Assembly: GCA_013398295.1 (NCBI GenBank)
Contig: VZSF01000046.1
Location: forward strand, 1,387,430 to 1,451,429
Length of the DNA stretch: 64,000 nt
DNA from: Chionis minor
Lineage: Eukaryota; Chordata; Aves; Charadriiformes; Chionididae
Direction: 5' to 3'
The position numbers and the translations under genes were made by a program. Shown here piece after piece: positions 1 through 12,413 of this stretch (the first letter of the stretch is position 1; every line of letters begins with the position of its first letter). A model generated the notes under the pieces. The model was not told the origin of the DNA, did no database searches, and saw only the letters and a program-made list of their open reading frames with translations.

Positions 1-559
1 TGGGGTGGGGGGATGCTTTCCACATGGCTTCTCTCAAGGTCCTGCAGATACAGGGAGCCTGGACCTGCGGCCGGGGCAGGACCTGCCTGGTGCCCCGTCC
101 ACGGAGGTTTTGGAAGGGGGCACGGTGTGCCCCTGCCTCCGCTGTCCCGCGCGGCCGGGCACACCGCGCTGTCCCAGGCTGTCCCCTAAGGCAGCGCCTT
201 CCCCTTCCCCCGGGGCCGGCAAAGCCCGAGCCCCGCCGGCGGCTCCGCGCTCCGTCAAATTCGTGCTAAAGAAATTTTGTCGCTCGGCGCAGCATCCCCC
301 AGCTCCGGTGCGAGCCGGGCCTTTTATTGTGCACCTTGCGCGCTTTTCTCGGCAGCGTTTCTCCTTTCTGGCCCTGCTGCCTTTTGGGGCTGGCTCCGCT
401 GGTCGCCTTTTTGATCCCTCAGCTAGCCACTCGCCCGTTTATTCAGCGCTCGCCAGCCCTCCTTCCATGTGCGCGGCCGCGCTTCGCCAGCCGCATTCCC
501 CGATGGCTTCTAAACCCCTTAGCTGGAAAGTTGCGCATCGATTCAGCGCTGACACACAC

Positions 560-616
560 CGAGAGAAAGAAGAGAAAAGAAAAAGGAAAAAAAAAATAAT
601 AACCCCCCCCCCCCCC
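560..616 (+). repeat. Purine-rich tract followed by poly-C (14 C)
   Basis: An AG-rich stretch (about 560-602) containing A-runs leads directly into 14 consecutive C at 603-616. This low-complexity junction lies inside the CpG island, and its length is likely to be variable or error-prone. Confidence 0.85.
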
Positions 617-880
617 TTGCTTGTTTTGTTTCTGCCTAAATGTCCCCCGCGCGGAGCATCCCTCCAGGGAGCGCCGCTCCGAGGGGTGTTAATGTGGTCG
701 ATTTGGGGTACAAATGTTTGGAAATGTTGCCCGATTTGCACAGAAGGAGGGGGGATTTGCAAACTGTTGCTGCCACATGGCCGCTCCAGCCTGCCCATTC
801 TCATTGTAATGAGGCCGGCGCGTGCCTCATCTGCCGCGGGGGCGCTGCCACGGGCCGGGCCGGGCCGCCCGCGCCGCCCC

Positions 881-881
881 N
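881..881. other. Single undetermined base
   Basis: One N lies in a GC-rich segment (gccgccccN). It interrupts the open frames that cross it, so their translations there are uncertain. Confidence 0.99.
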
Positions 882-965
882 CGTCCCCCCACCCCACACC
901 CGCCGGGGGGGGTCCGGGCCGCGCTCCCCGCTCCCCGCCGCCCGCGCAGCCTTTGTCGCCCCGCG

Positions 966-1180
966 CCCGGCCCATAAAAATAAGAACATTTCTATTAAAG
1001 GCCATAACGATCACTATTGAGCCTCTCCGCTACAAATCGATGGCTTCTTTTCCATACAAATGCCTGCTTATGCCTTTATGTTCTCCATCTGTTTGTAGCT
1101 AACACCTGCCATTCAATAAATCGATTTGGCCATTTAATGTAACAGCTTCCCGGGACATTTTTTCATGCCAGATGCCACAG
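966..1180. promoter_or_regulatory. A/T-rich element-like segment at the CpG-island edge
   Basis: Composition switches abruptly from GC-rich to A/T-rich. The segment has CCATAAAAATAAG at 970, ATCGAT cores at 1036-1041 and 1120-1125, CCATTCAATAAA and CCATTTAATG. ATCGAT suits CUT/ONECUT factors, and CATAAA or TTTATG suits posterior HOX/CDX factors; these are textbook preferences, not tests. The dense motifs and lack of low-complexity repeats resemble conserved vertebrate enhancers. Conservation is inferred, not measured. Confidence 0.4.
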
Positions 1181-2084
1181 CAGCTCCAAACCTCTACCCC
1201 AGCCCAGCGCCCCACCGGCACAGCCGCCCGGCCCGGGGCTTCCCCTCGGCAGAAACCCTCTGCCGGGGCACCGAGCAGAGCCGAAACGTGAAGAAAGCAT
1301 TAAAAAGGGCTTTTTAAAATTTAATTTCTTAATTTTATTTACTTATTTATATATTTTTCAACACTAACCCCACCAATCTCACCTTCTCTAACGCTGCGGT
1401 TTCTGAACGCCTGGGGGGTGATATCCCGGCTGACCCACAGCCCACTGGCAGGTGTACACGTGGTGCTGGGATTCCTGTGGGTCACAAGCGTCAAGGGCAG
1501 TTTGAGATATTCCCAGTTCCCTTTTATTTTACTTGCCAACAGACATAAGGGATTTCGTGTTTTCAGGACACAAAGACACTCTGCCTGCGTGGTTTATCAC
1601 CCTGCATCACGGGGCAAGGCTGGTTTGGGCCTCCCTCCATAGGGATTTTGTGGGATGAGGGGCCCCATCCTTCTACTTGCTTCGGGGGGGAGAGGGAGGA
1701 AACCCTCCTTGAGGGTCCACTTTGCCGATTTTCCCCCTGCTCCCCCCCGGCTCTGAGCTGCAACAGCAACAGCCAAGCGAGGTGGGTGCTGGCCCGTGTG
1801 CCCCACAGACCTTGGGTTTCCCTCTGGCTGCCCCCCAACGCACTGCAGCAAGCCGGGCAGAGGGAGAACGGTGGATCTCTCTGGATGTTGCCCCACAGGT
1901 CTGAGGGGGAGGGAAAACAGCACTGCCAGGGTTGTGAGAAAGTGGAGTGAGTAATACAGCACAGGGAAGTTACGGGGCAGTTTCCGCATGGAGGAAGGGA
2001 GCAGCACCGGCCTGGCCGAGTTCCTCCAGAGGAGGCGATTTTGGTACTGCTGGGATTTTGTTTGGCTGTGTTTGTTGTATAATT
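1181..2084. other. Unique sequence, no gene seen
   Basis: GC-moderate DNA with an A/T-rich patch at about 1300-1360 and a 7-G run near 1685. Overlapping open frames of 90-136 codons occur on both strands and share no recognisable domain, so none is called. Confidence 0.6.
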
Positions 2085-2400
2085 TATTGTGCTGGGAATG
2101 CCTAGAGCCTTTGAAAGGTGCCTTTGAAAGGCGCCTTTATTGCTTTAAATCTCAATAAATACATAAATGAAACATGTAATACAAAAAAATAGTCACAGAT
2201 ATGTACGCGTTTCAGCTGTGTGGGTCTGTTTCTCTCTTAATTAATTCAGTGCAGGCCCACGGATAACATTTGCAAATGCACCTGGCTGTAAAAGCCTAAT
2301 TTCCTTCGAAAGCCAGCAAGGAAGTCACATGGTCATTTGGTACTTTCACCTGAGATAGCTGGATAAAATTGGGTTTTCTCATAAAAAGCACGCCTGGAAG
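2085..2400. promoter_or_regulatory. A/T-rich segment with repeated CCTTTGAAAGG
   Basis: GCCTTTGAAAGG occurs at 2107-2118 and again at 2120-2131, and the second copy runs into the perfect 12-bp palindrome AAAGGCGCCTTT at 2127-2138. CTTTGAA matches the core preference of TCF/LEF HMG factors. Downstream are TTAATTAATTC near 2238 and ATTTGCAAATGC near 2268, which is POU-like. The texture resembles a conserved regulatory element, but function is inference. Confidence 0.35.
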
Positions 2401-3251
2401 TCACGGCTGGAACTGAGGGTAGGTACCGGGGAGATGATCAAATCCTTCTCTTTTTTTGAACCTCATAGTTGTGGGTGAGATTGGCGGGGGAGAGTTGGAG
2501 AGGGTGGAGAAATCTCACTTGGAGCAGAGGTTCCCACGTTTTTGTTCATACCCAAGTCATGTATGGGTCGATGTTCATGCATGGGACACTGGCCTGAAGC
2601 AGCATAACAAAACAAGTACAGGCTGGCTTCTTAAAGGGGAAAAATTCCCTTTGCAGGCTCCATAGTAAAGGTCCCATGGGCCAGGCTTTGGGAACTCCTG
2701 CATCAGAAGGTCTGTGTCTTCAAACAGATGGCCGGGCAGCCCTTGGCTACTTAGAATATGTTTGGGGCTATATTATATAGCACTGAGTAAAGAGATCTGT
2801 CACAGAAAACCAGTAAAAGGCAGTTTTAACCCTTCCCCGGGGGAGTGGCGTAGATCCATGCTCCGCCTGACCAGTCCCTCCTCTCCCGTCCCCCATCCCG
2901 AGCCCACGGGATGTTTGGTAGGGGCCCAGCATCGTGGCGCTCGCTTCAGAGAATTGAAGGAAGAAGCCTCAGACCTCTGGCATGTGAAATTTGGCAGAGC
3001 AAATCCCGGAGTCAGACACGTACGGCCTCGGCGCAGCCACCACACAGGCTGTCCCAGCAGGGCAGGACCGAGAACAGAGTGGAGCTGGGTGTTGGGAAGT
3101 GCTTCTGGAGTGGCTGGGGGTGCACAGCATCCAATCCTGCATCCATCAGAGATCGATGACACGCTGTCACCCCGATGGTAGCTACCTCCTCCAGGCTGGT
3201 CCCTCGTAGCAGTGGCTGTGCTGCCGTCAGGCGTGGTGGCTGCACCGCGTT
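2401..3251. other. Unique sequence, no gene seen
   Basis: A stop-poor patch at about 2714-3340 gives overlapping open frames of 70-155 codons on both strands. None has a recognisable motif or paired splice sites. Confidence 0.6.
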
Positions 3252-3283
3252 ATTGCCAAGCTCTTCTATTGCCAAGCTCTTCT
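3252..3283 (+). repeat. Perfect 16-bp tandem duplication
   Basis: ATTGCCAAGCTCTTCT appears twice head-to-tail with no mismatch (3252-3267 and 3268-3283). This is consistent with a recent slippage duplication. Confidence 0.97.
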
Positions 3284-4789
3284 GTTTTCCTCGCTCTCCT
3301 GGTAGCCCGGCGTTGGGCAGAAGCTGTTGAATGCCCAAGACTGAATTTCTGGGGAGATGTGGTGGAAGCCAGTGCTGGCAGGAGAAGGTCTGTGGGGCTC
3401 AGTGGAGTTGCACCTGCTTGTGCACCAGGATAAGCTGCAGCGAGGCAGTTGTAACTTCTCGGAGCTGCATGCTGGTAAAAGTTAAAGGTATTTAAAATAG
3501 AGCTGGCCACTTAAGTAAGAAAATCCTTTTTTAAATCCCTTCACTGGAGGTAAAACTTGCTAATGACTGAAGAGAGAAAAAGACCATCCTGACGTTTTAT
3601 CCATAGCATTTATATTTATTTCTAGTAAAAAAGACTTTAACCAGGAGCAGCTGCTTCCACCGCCCATCAAAAGCAATCCTATATTGTCCAGATGGAGTCA
3701 CTCAAGACAGAGACATGAGCAAGGGCTGCCACCGGCTCCAGGATTTCTGGGTTTGTCCTATTTTAAGAAGATCTCACATCCTGCAAACACTGCTTATGGG
3801 AAATGATTGGATGCAGAAATCCTAGTGGGGGCCCATGAGGCAGCCTCATGTGGAGATGTGGTGATGTGGCATGCTGACATTTTGACATAACGTGGTGATG
3901 ATTTTATGCTAGCATCAGCCCTCCAAGAGGAAAGTAACATATTGTTCAGGGAAACAAAACAAACCAGACAATGAGGTCCTGTGCCCAGTGACTGATGTAG
4001 CCTCTGCAGGCCCATGCAAAACCTCTTTTCCTTTGTGATCTGGGGATGCTGGGAAAATGAGTGCATCAGGGTATCCAATACCCATCCCTGGCCCATCCAG
4101 CCCTCCTTGCTTTTTGTCTTTGTGTGCGGCCATGCAGGGAGCAAACACAGAGCACCCGCTGCGTTTCTATTGTTTCTCCTGTCTAATGGCCCTACTTAGC
4201 CATGGAGGAGCGGGATGGATTTGCGCCTTGCGCACATTGTTCTTGGGGTTCAAAAGAATACTTAAACTAGAGCAGTAGTTAGTATGACAATGGAATAGAA
4301 ATGAACATTCCCTCCAGTGGCTGTGGATGGCACAGGGGCTTAGATAATGGGACAAGGGAGAAGAAAATTAATGAATCTGTCTGTCTGTTGACCCATCAGC
4401 ATAAATATCTTGTCAGTCATATGTGACAGCAGATCTCGTTGGCTGGCAAGAGCTATGCTTGCCCGGGCTCCTGGCTGTATTCTTTAAATCACAAGTTTCA
4501 TCAGGTAATTTAGCAGACTGAAGAAAGCTGGTACTTGACCACATAGTGAGCCCCAAATGGATGAGCAATGAACCCTTCGTCTGTGAGCGTTAAATGATGC
4601 AGAAGAACGGTATACTGAGGGCACAGGTACCGACTCCTCCTGCTTCACGCCCAGGCAGCAGCCCTTGGACAGGCAGGGAGATGCTCCTTCACAGCCTACT
4701 TTCTTGAGCTGAGCAACTGTGGGGACAAACTGTCAGGCTCTTTAATGCTCTTATGTAGGGCTGTGCTGCCACCCGTAGCCAGAAGGGAG
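3284..4789. other. Unique sequence, no gene seen
   Basis: Mixed-composition DNA. A minus-strand frame of 116 codons (3794-4144) overlaps several others and resembles no known domain. No repeat family recognised. Confidence 0.6.
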
Positions 4790-4833
4790 GGATCAAGAAG
4801 TCTTCTGTCACGGATCAAAAAGTCTTCTGTCAC
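4790..4833 (+). repeat. 22-bp tandem duplication
   Basis: The unit beginning GGATCAAGAAGTC is repeated immediately (4790-4811, 4812-4833) with a single G/A difference, so it is a recent local duplication. Confidence 0.96.
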
Positions 4834-6807
4834 TCGGTGCCCTTTGTCAGAGGCTGCTTAAGGGGGCAACTAAAGTCTCCCCAGGTGACCAGATCACCTG
4901 TGAGAGGGCAGACGGCAGCACCCATCCCACCCTGTAAGAGATGTAGTGGTCATGACGGAGGGATTGAACAGTCGGGTAATGCTGATGGGATATTTTGTTC
5001 AAGACTGGGGTGAGGCATGGGGGCATTCGGTGTGGTTCTTCCTGTATGTCCATACGCATCTCAGTGTGCAAAACATTTCTTTCCAGATCTTAGGTTGGGA
5101 TTTGTCTCACCTTAATTTAGCCATGTGATAGGTAAATAGGCTATGTTAATTATCTACATTTCCTCTTGAGTCAACCCTGAGAGCTGGGACCATATGGCTC
5201 ATCCTGGGAGGGGACTCTGTCCTAGACGTGGTGAATCATCATCTGCAGAAACCTTTCTCTCTCTCCGCTGACTTCAGAGGAACTCACATGACTAGATTAG
5301 GTGAGACCCCTAATTTTTAGAAAGCTAAAGCGAGGTGAGATTAATCCCTTCCCTCGTGCCTGAACAGGGCGGGGACGATGCCGTTTGCCCTGATGCGCAG
5401 CAGCCTGTGGCAGAGCTGGGAGCAAAGGGTGGTGTCTCTGAGCACCAGCTGCTGGCCAGTGCTTGGGATGTACGGCAGCCGTTAGGATCAGGGGTGTCCC
5501 AGGTCTGGCAAGAGCACAATCCTTGTGACAAAACTTGCAGAACCAGCTACAAGGTACAAAGAAATACAGCCTTGTAGACTGCTCGCGTTTTGACATTCTT
5601 TCCATTGAAGCCTTCCTTACGCCGCAGCAGGACACCCGCGTAAAAGGCATTGCTGCGACCCAGGAAGGGTGCGTGCTGGGATATCTGGATTAAGCCAGCG
5701 AACTGTACCACAGCCATGATACTGAATGGATTAATTGGCAAAATCAGGTTGTACACTGGGGATTGGATTTGGAGCACCCTTTCAACTTTGGGGGAAGGAG
5801 AGTCTTGTGCAAGATTCTATTTTAGGTCCATTCCCGACAAAATCTGGACCGTTGCAGCAAAGGTGGAGGAAGGAATGTTTGAAATTACGTATACCACAAC
5901 TAACAAACTCTTTGTAGGTTACAAAGTGTTTCCGTCTTGTTGTTTATACATTCAGAATGCTCTAAAATAGATATTGCCATGAATCAGTAGCTTTAAAAAT
6001 ATGTCTGGGTTTTATTAATTCATTAGGGGATCTTGTAGTTAACCCTTGAATAATCAGCTTAAAAGCAGAAGGCAGATTTACTGGCATACGGTTTTACATG
6101 GACATGTTGCTGGTCAAATGCCAAGATATATAACAATTTAGATGTCTAGTATGTTTATTATCTAGGATCTAGCAGAGGCTTTAGCCTTCAAGTCTTAAAA
6201 AGTACACAGTGGCAGCTCAGGTCTTTGGAGAATATCACCAAACTGGGATGCTTTATCTCATGTACTGGGAAACGTTTTATTCTATTCATGATGAATTGTC
6301 CAGTGAAGGCACTTTACACAATATATTGTACAACTGCTTATTTTGGTATCTGCTTGTTTTCCCATTTAAGAGTTTTGGCCACATTTTCATGTTGTGTTTC
6401 ATTTCATGCTTGCTGCAGCCCCCCTGCAGACGAGTGCTGCTTCTTGTCTCATTTTAGAAACAATTCACAGCTGATTAATTTCTGCTAAGTATTCAAACTG
6501 ATGAAAACAGTGAGCATTCATTTGCAAGGACTAATTCTAGCTTTAAAGCATTCCTAGATGTAGCTTTTTTTTTATTTGAGATTTATGGCAAGGCCTTTAT
6601 GAGCCTTTTGCCTGGTCATTTCCTGTTGCTTCCTCCATCAGACATGGTAGCAGGTGTTGGAATGGGAGGGTAGTCTATGTCCCATTACCTTGCATTTTAA
6701 GCACCGTGATATCTGCTTTTTCTCAGACCAAGTGTAGATGACAGAGCAGAAGGATAACCAAGGACAGCTTTCCCTGTATAAGTTCTCCAGCAGTGACTGC
6801 CACCAGT
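4834..6807. other. Unique sequence, no gene seen
   Basis: The segment at 5950-6200 is A/T-rich and could be part of an old non-coding element. Open frames up to 117 codons near 5300-5650 overlap on opposite strands and are not credible genes. Confidence 0.6.
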
Positions 6808-6835
6808 CTCTAGCAGGGAAGCTCTAGCAGGGAAG
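6808..6835 (+). repeat. Perfect 14-bp tandem duplication
   Basis: CTCTAGCAGGGAAG occurs twice in succession (6808-6821, 6822-6835) without mismatch. Confidence 0.96.
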
Positions 6836-9800
6836 CAGCGGCAGAAGATACTGGAGGTAAAAGTCTGGCAGGGATACGACCGCTAGAGCAAATTCTGCTT
6901 GCTCCCTCCTGCCTGCTCTTCTGGCCTGGGGGGGACCCAGTTCACTTAGGGTGGGTGGCACAGGAGCCATCTAATCCCACAAAATGTCCTCTCTGATAGA
7001 CCTGTTTCAAACAATCACTTCATCCTGCAAACAGTGGGGAAATGGTTGAAGACAGGAAGTATATGCACCTGCTAATGTGCTTCTGTGGTTCTCATGAGGC
7101 TCTTAATGAAGGTGGCATCACTATTCTCACCCGAGGCAAGGCAGAGCTACCAGGAAGCTCTTTCTAAACCCAGATGCAGGTGGTCCTTGTGATGGAAAAC
7201 ACTGCCCTGAGCTCTGTTGTTAGCCAGCACTATAGCAGGAGAAGAGTGGCGAGCTGGAGAGAGATGGGCTGTGTGACAGGAAAGCAGCTTATCCTTGGTC
7301 TGTTGCTGGTACAATTCTGCTTGGAGTTTGCAGGTCAGGTCAGAGGTTGTGGGATGTGCTGGATGTTTAAGGGGAGAATAAGCACTGAATAGGTAAGTTG
7401 AAATTGCCTGTAAAGATCTCAGCGCAAAGAATGAAGGAAAGCTGAAAAAAGCCATAAGAATAGAGGAAAAGGAGAAAAAGTATGGAGGGACTTTCTTTGC
7501 ATGGTGTGGGGAAGATGGTGGGCCAGGGGGGCTGAGTCTAAAGAGGCGCTAAGAGAGCCTGCTTTAGCACACAGACCTATGATATTCCAGACAAAGGTGT
7601 ATATGCTCTTCTGAAGGCAATGTTTTTTGGGGAAAAAAAAGCAACTGTCAACTGCATGTTTCTGCTACGCGTTGGTTAGCATCAGCTCTCAGAACAGGTT
7701 CTTAGCCCTGAGTCTCACTTCTCATTTTCTGGATAGGCAAATTGGTGAAATCAAGCTCGGTCTTAAAATTGCTGTTCATATTACTTTCATTCACATTACT
7801 TCTAATTGTACAGTCATTCAAAGGCAGGCGGCCAGGCTGATTAGAAGATTTGTAGAAATCAACATACTCTAAAGTGACTGCGGTCTTGATGAGGCAATAC
7901 CAACAAAATCTACCGTGCCACTGTACTACAATACTTAAAGGGCAGGACCTTTCTCAGCAAAACATAGCAGTGATCACAGTATGGTTGAAGTTTTTGGCGT
8001 ATCGACAGCAAAGTGGTTTCAATTCACTCCTGAGATAAGAGATTTATAAGTTTTCATGCTTAGAAATCTGCTGGAGAGTCTAAGCCTTGTATCTCTGTGG
8101 ACTCCAAGGCGCCTCTAACAACGGGCTCAGTACTGCTATGTTTTTTGTAGAGCTTAGCTAGCCTGGAAATGTGCTGCACGTAATCCTATCAGATACTGTT
8201 AAACCAGTGAAAGCAGCCATCAAATTCTGTGTTAGTGGGTCACAGTTCAGACTAGGTTCTTGCGGTGGCCCAAAGTCATTCTTGAATTCAGTGCTGCTGG
8301 GAGATTCTGGATACAGGCTGATGCTTTCTGTTACTAATGGATCCACTGCAGCATAAGCAGCAGCAGTTCAAGCTATTCTGTGTTGCTTATCTAATGTTCC
8401 TTCATGCCAGTGTGGAGGGGTAGCCAGTAGCATTAGAAAGTTTTTACTACACCCATCAGAAAAGATGCTTGCAGGCTTTGCAAGTGGCTTGATATCCATT
8501 GGCGGTGAGGCAGAAACCATCCGATTCGTTGTATGCAAGATGGGTGGTACGCAGAGATGGCAGTGACTGGTGGTCAGTAACATGTTGGGTGGTGACCTGG
8601 AGAGAAGCCACAGGTCACAATCAGTTCCCTGAGCAGCAGGCCCTGCTGGTGGTTTTGCCAGAGACTGCTGAGTTGTTGATTTCCAGTAGCGACCGGGGGT
8701 TGCACTCCAGAAAACCTCAGGGGTGGATGAAGTGTGGAGCTCTCAGTCGCTAGCAGGTGGAAGTGAATTTCCATTGCTTTACTCTAAAGGTTAGTAAGTC
8801 ATGGAAGTAGTTGCTGTGTTAGAAGTCCTTGAAGTTTAGAGCACAAAGTTTGTACCTGGTAAAGTCGTGTAGGGATGGCCAGAAGGTACCCAACTCTTCC
8901 TTTCTGGAGTTGTTGTCTCTGTCCTAATGCAGTGCCATGGTAATGGGAAGATTTCCTTTGGCTGAGCTCAGGGCATTGTTCCCCATCAGGATTTGCCCTG
9001 TTAGATCCTGTTTCTTTCCTCCATCTAGGTGAGATCCTACTGTGTTTAGGATGCTGGACTACCATTGCCTGCTACTGGGATGTTTGCAGAGGTAGGGCAT
9101 TTGGGCCATAGGGAACAGAGCAGCATCAAGCACGGTGTAAGCCTAATTCAAACATGCAAATCAGGATCAGGGGATTTTTATTTGTTTTTTTTTTTTGGAA
9201 GAAGTTTTCCATGGAGACCTAGCTCTCCAGTGGCTGTGAGTGCTGAAATCTAGTCTGGTGAAGGAAGCCATTTCTGCGGAGATGTGATAATGGCTGATCA
9301 CTTGTGCCAGGGCTTTATCGGGAAAGCAGCTTGCAAATCAGAGAAAACTGAAGTATGAGGGCTCTGGGAGCAATGACTGGTTTTCTGTGGCCATTTCCCT
9401 AGGAATTGGGTGCGTGGACATGTAGGAGCATGCATGCTAATGTTTTTTGACTGGACCTGTGGTTAACGTGTGCTTTCTCTTTCCCCAAACCAGGGAGTTG
9501 CTATGATAAGTTGTCAGAAGTTCATAGTTATGTGACGTTTTCTGTGGAATTTGGTTGTGAGCTTGCTGGTAACACCTGACGCTGACTATCTGCCTGTTCT
9601 CGATGATCTCTCACTCCAAAAGCATGCGGAGACCCTCACCACATCGATGCCATGTACATACCCATGCTGAAAACTCACTGCTCTTCCAGGACACTACTGG
9701 GTAGCGCATGGTTGTAAAAGTCCTTCCCTTGCACTGTGCACAGGCAGGGCCTGAATCCCAGGTGACACTTGGTGGCCCCGTCTTATGCAGAAGGTGATCA

Positions 9801-11429
9801 CTTCTGCCCACTGAATCTGTGAAGCTCTCAATAGACCAGACTTTCTCGTACCTGCTGTCATTTTCATGCCTCCCTTTGCCAATTGGACAGGTGGAATGTT
9901 AGATTTTTAGAACAGGAGTTGTGGATGCAACTCAACTGCCCGCAATTTGGATCTGCAATATTGTCATCTCTGAGCTCTGCACAGAGCTCTGGTCCCTCCA
10001 TCCATAGGAAAGCGACAAGAAGGGGCCATAAAATGTTTGAGGATACAGAGTGGTGGCTCCATCCTCATCTACCAGTGGTTGGATGAGGCACCTGTGAGAA
10101 CATATGTTCTACCAATTCCAAAGACAAGACTTGGACAATGCAGTTACTGGCAATATATATGACGTTGGACTGATATGATGAGAAGAGGCTGTTTGATTAC
10201 CTCAGTGGTGTATTTTCTAAGGAGACAATAAATGAATGTTTAACTGGAATTATATCTTTATTACTTCTGTCCATCCAGACATCAAAAATGTAGGAAACCA
10301 CTGGAATAAACAAGAGCCACCCGTTTCTTTGGTGTGTTGCCACCCACACGTCTCTACACCCACATGTAGTCATAGCTATTAATCTTTACAGCAAGTTGTC
10401 TTTTGCTCCCCACCTACAAGCTGTCTCACGCAGCCCATTAACTTGATTTCTTTGAATCCCGCTGTGGTGTGATACAGCTATTTTATTAGTAGCTGTAGAG
10501 AGAGCAGATATATCCTTGAGATTATGGACAGGTTCTTATGGTCTGGTGAGCCCCAGGCAGAGCTAAACTGGAGTGCCACTTAGAGGAACTGAAAGTGGTC
10601 TGTATGCACTCATTTACGGTAAACGAGAAGCTTGCTGGAAAGAAGGTGGATCGTCTGTGAGTCAACACCTTTACCTGCCGTGTCATATGCTGGTATCTGC
10701 CCAGCTGTGCAGGAAGGGCTGCATCCTTATTCCCCTTATGATTAAGAGAGCTGCTAGCAGGCAGGGAAGTACTGAAATATGGACCTTGCTTGGCTGTGGA
10801 CCTCGCCTGTGTGACTGTACATGGCAGGGCTGCAGGAGCCGGGCGAGTGTCTCGCTCTTTCCCCGCTCTCTGCAGCGCTGCCATCCTGCTGGCCCTGCCC
10901 TGTCCGGGTGCTCCGGTGTCTTGGGCTTTTCCACTTGGTCTGAGATCGGGAGCGTTAACCTGGAGCCACTTTCCTGAAAATAACCTAGGGCAACAGCCCA
11001 GCGCGTAAGCAGGATTGCGCAATGTGTGTCCTGTAACGTGGTCCCATGGCCAGAGAAAAGCCACAGCGTACAGCTTTCTCTAGCCTCTTGGGGACAGCTG
11101 CCCGGTCCCCCAGCCAGGGAGTGTCACTGCCCGCGGCACCCTCAGCCCCTGCCCTCCCCAGCCATGGAGCTTTTGGGGCAGATGGGCACATCGGCTGTAC
11201 GAAGAGGCTTATTCCAATGTTACTTTGCTGGGAGCAGAGAAGCGGTGATGTATGCGTGTACCGTGGATCAACGGATGCCTAGTAACCTTTTCTGCTTTTT
11301 AGCTCTGCCTCTAAGGAGAAAATCCATGCTTTTCTTTTCGCAGTCACACAAACGCAGCTGGCTCAGCCTGGGCCCATCAGAACATGGTTTTGTTGACTCA
11401 AGATTATTCATTTAGCAGATTTCCGTTGG
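6836..11429. other. Unique sequence, no gene seen
   Basis: No recognisable exon, RNA gene or interspersed repeat was found. A 12-T run lies at 9185-9196. The stretch 10520-11300 is more GC-rich and therefore has longer chance frames, up to 180 codons on the minus strand at 10522-11064, which show no domain and overlap open frames on the plus strand. Confidence 0.55.
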
Positions 11430-11870
11430 AGCGGCTCACAAATGTGGGAATTGCTGGGTTAATCTTCATAAAAGATAGAAAAATTGGCAGCAGAAGGAAT
11501 TTTTGAAAAAGCAAATTAAAATAAAGGAAAGAAGCGGGTGTGAAGTAAATTATTTGCGGTGGAGTGTTTTCCTTTCTGAGCTAGCAGAGAATGTAAGGGT
11601 ATTTCCTGGGGAGAAGAATGTCACATTTAGAGGTGTCCTTCCTTTGCTAATGGGGAGGTGAAAATCCCTAACAGTTAAACATTTCCAGCTCAAACATGCC
11701 CATTACTGGCAGAAGAGGCTTTATGATTAGTATTTGCTGGCCCTTTGGGCCTTTGGTTTGGTTCCCACATACGTTTAAATTGCTGCGAAGAACAAAGTTG
11801 CAGTACAAACGATCAAGGAAGTTTTTTCCAAATTGTGTTATTGTTTTGCATGTGCCTGAGTAATTCCTGC
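11430..11870. promoter_or_regulatory. Candidate conserved non-coding element
   Basis: This A/T-rich, non-repetitive stretch has few CpGs and contains TTTATGATTAGTATTTGC near 11730, CTTCATAAAAG near 11466 and AGTAAATTATTTGC near 11545. It reads like a developmental enhancer flanked by ordinary DNA. The claim rests on texture only. Confidence 0.3.
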
Positions 11871-12312
11871 GAAGAAGGAAATGTGAACTAATACAACATA
11901 TTTATCGCACAGCTCAGAGATGCTGTGGCCATTGCCAGAGGATATTTCTGTTCATAAACTTGTTTATTGGATTTTTCACGTGAGAAAAGGTTTTCTAGGT
12001 GGCAATTCAGTCCAGCACCCTGCACTGTCAGTGCTGCTTTGAGAGCAGCTGAACTCCAGGGAGCCCTGGGGAACAGAGCACGCAGCACTGCTCTTGAGGC
12101 ATCCTGAGGATCTTCATGCTACAGCAGGAGCTTTGGATCCAAAAACTGATGCAAAACTCCTGTAGGGAAAGGGTCAACAACATAGGAAATGAAAACCAGC
12201 CAGTGGATCTCTGCCATCTCCGAAGTCTGAGCAACCAGGTCAGGGCATAGCCTTTTTGGTAGACTCTTTGAGCGTGGTAGACCCCTAGCTATTTGCTATG
12301 TCTCTTTATTAT
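11871..12312. other. Unique sequence, no gene seen
   Basis: Short open frames on both strands only, and no recognisable element before the CR1 tail. Confidence 0.6.
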
Positions 12313-12413
12313 AACCTGATCTAGTTGAAGACGTCCCTACTCATTCCAGGGCTGTTGGACTAGCTGACCTTTAAAGGTCCCTTCCAACCCAAACTGTTCT
12401 ATGATTCTATAAT
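12313..12413 (+). mobile_element. CR1 LINE, 3'-terminal fragment
   Basis: The segment matches the characteristic end of avian CR1 elements: a CTGATCTAGTTGAAG stretch, then GGACTAGCTGACCTTTAAAGG, then CCTTCCAACCCAAAC and a final TTCTATGATTCTATA. Only about 100 bp of the 3' tail survives. Extreme 5' truncation is usual for CR1 copies. No coding capacity remains. The element reads along the plus strand, and substitutions suggest an old insertion. Confidence 0.9.

Larger units (their letters stand above)
60..965. promoter_or_regulatory. CpG island
   Basis: CpG dinucleotides are dense throughout, with cgggccgggccgggccg at about 851-868 and many gcgc and ccgc runs, whereas most of the window is CpG-poor. 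CpG islands in vertebrates usually mark promoters or developmental regulatory DNA. No TATA box with a clear initiator is seen, although CATAAAAATA lies just past the right edge at about 971. A 365-codon open frame (5-1102) crosses the island but it includes an N, has no recognisable domain and is best explained by the scarcity of stops in GC-rich DNA. Transcript direction cannot be read from the sequence. It could be an orphan island rather than a promoter. Confidence 0.65.

Noticed and set aside
5..1102. 365-codon open frame, the longest in the window
   Set aside because: It crosses a CpG island and an N, has no domain, and stops are rare in GC-rich DNA. A long minus frame is open opposite it.
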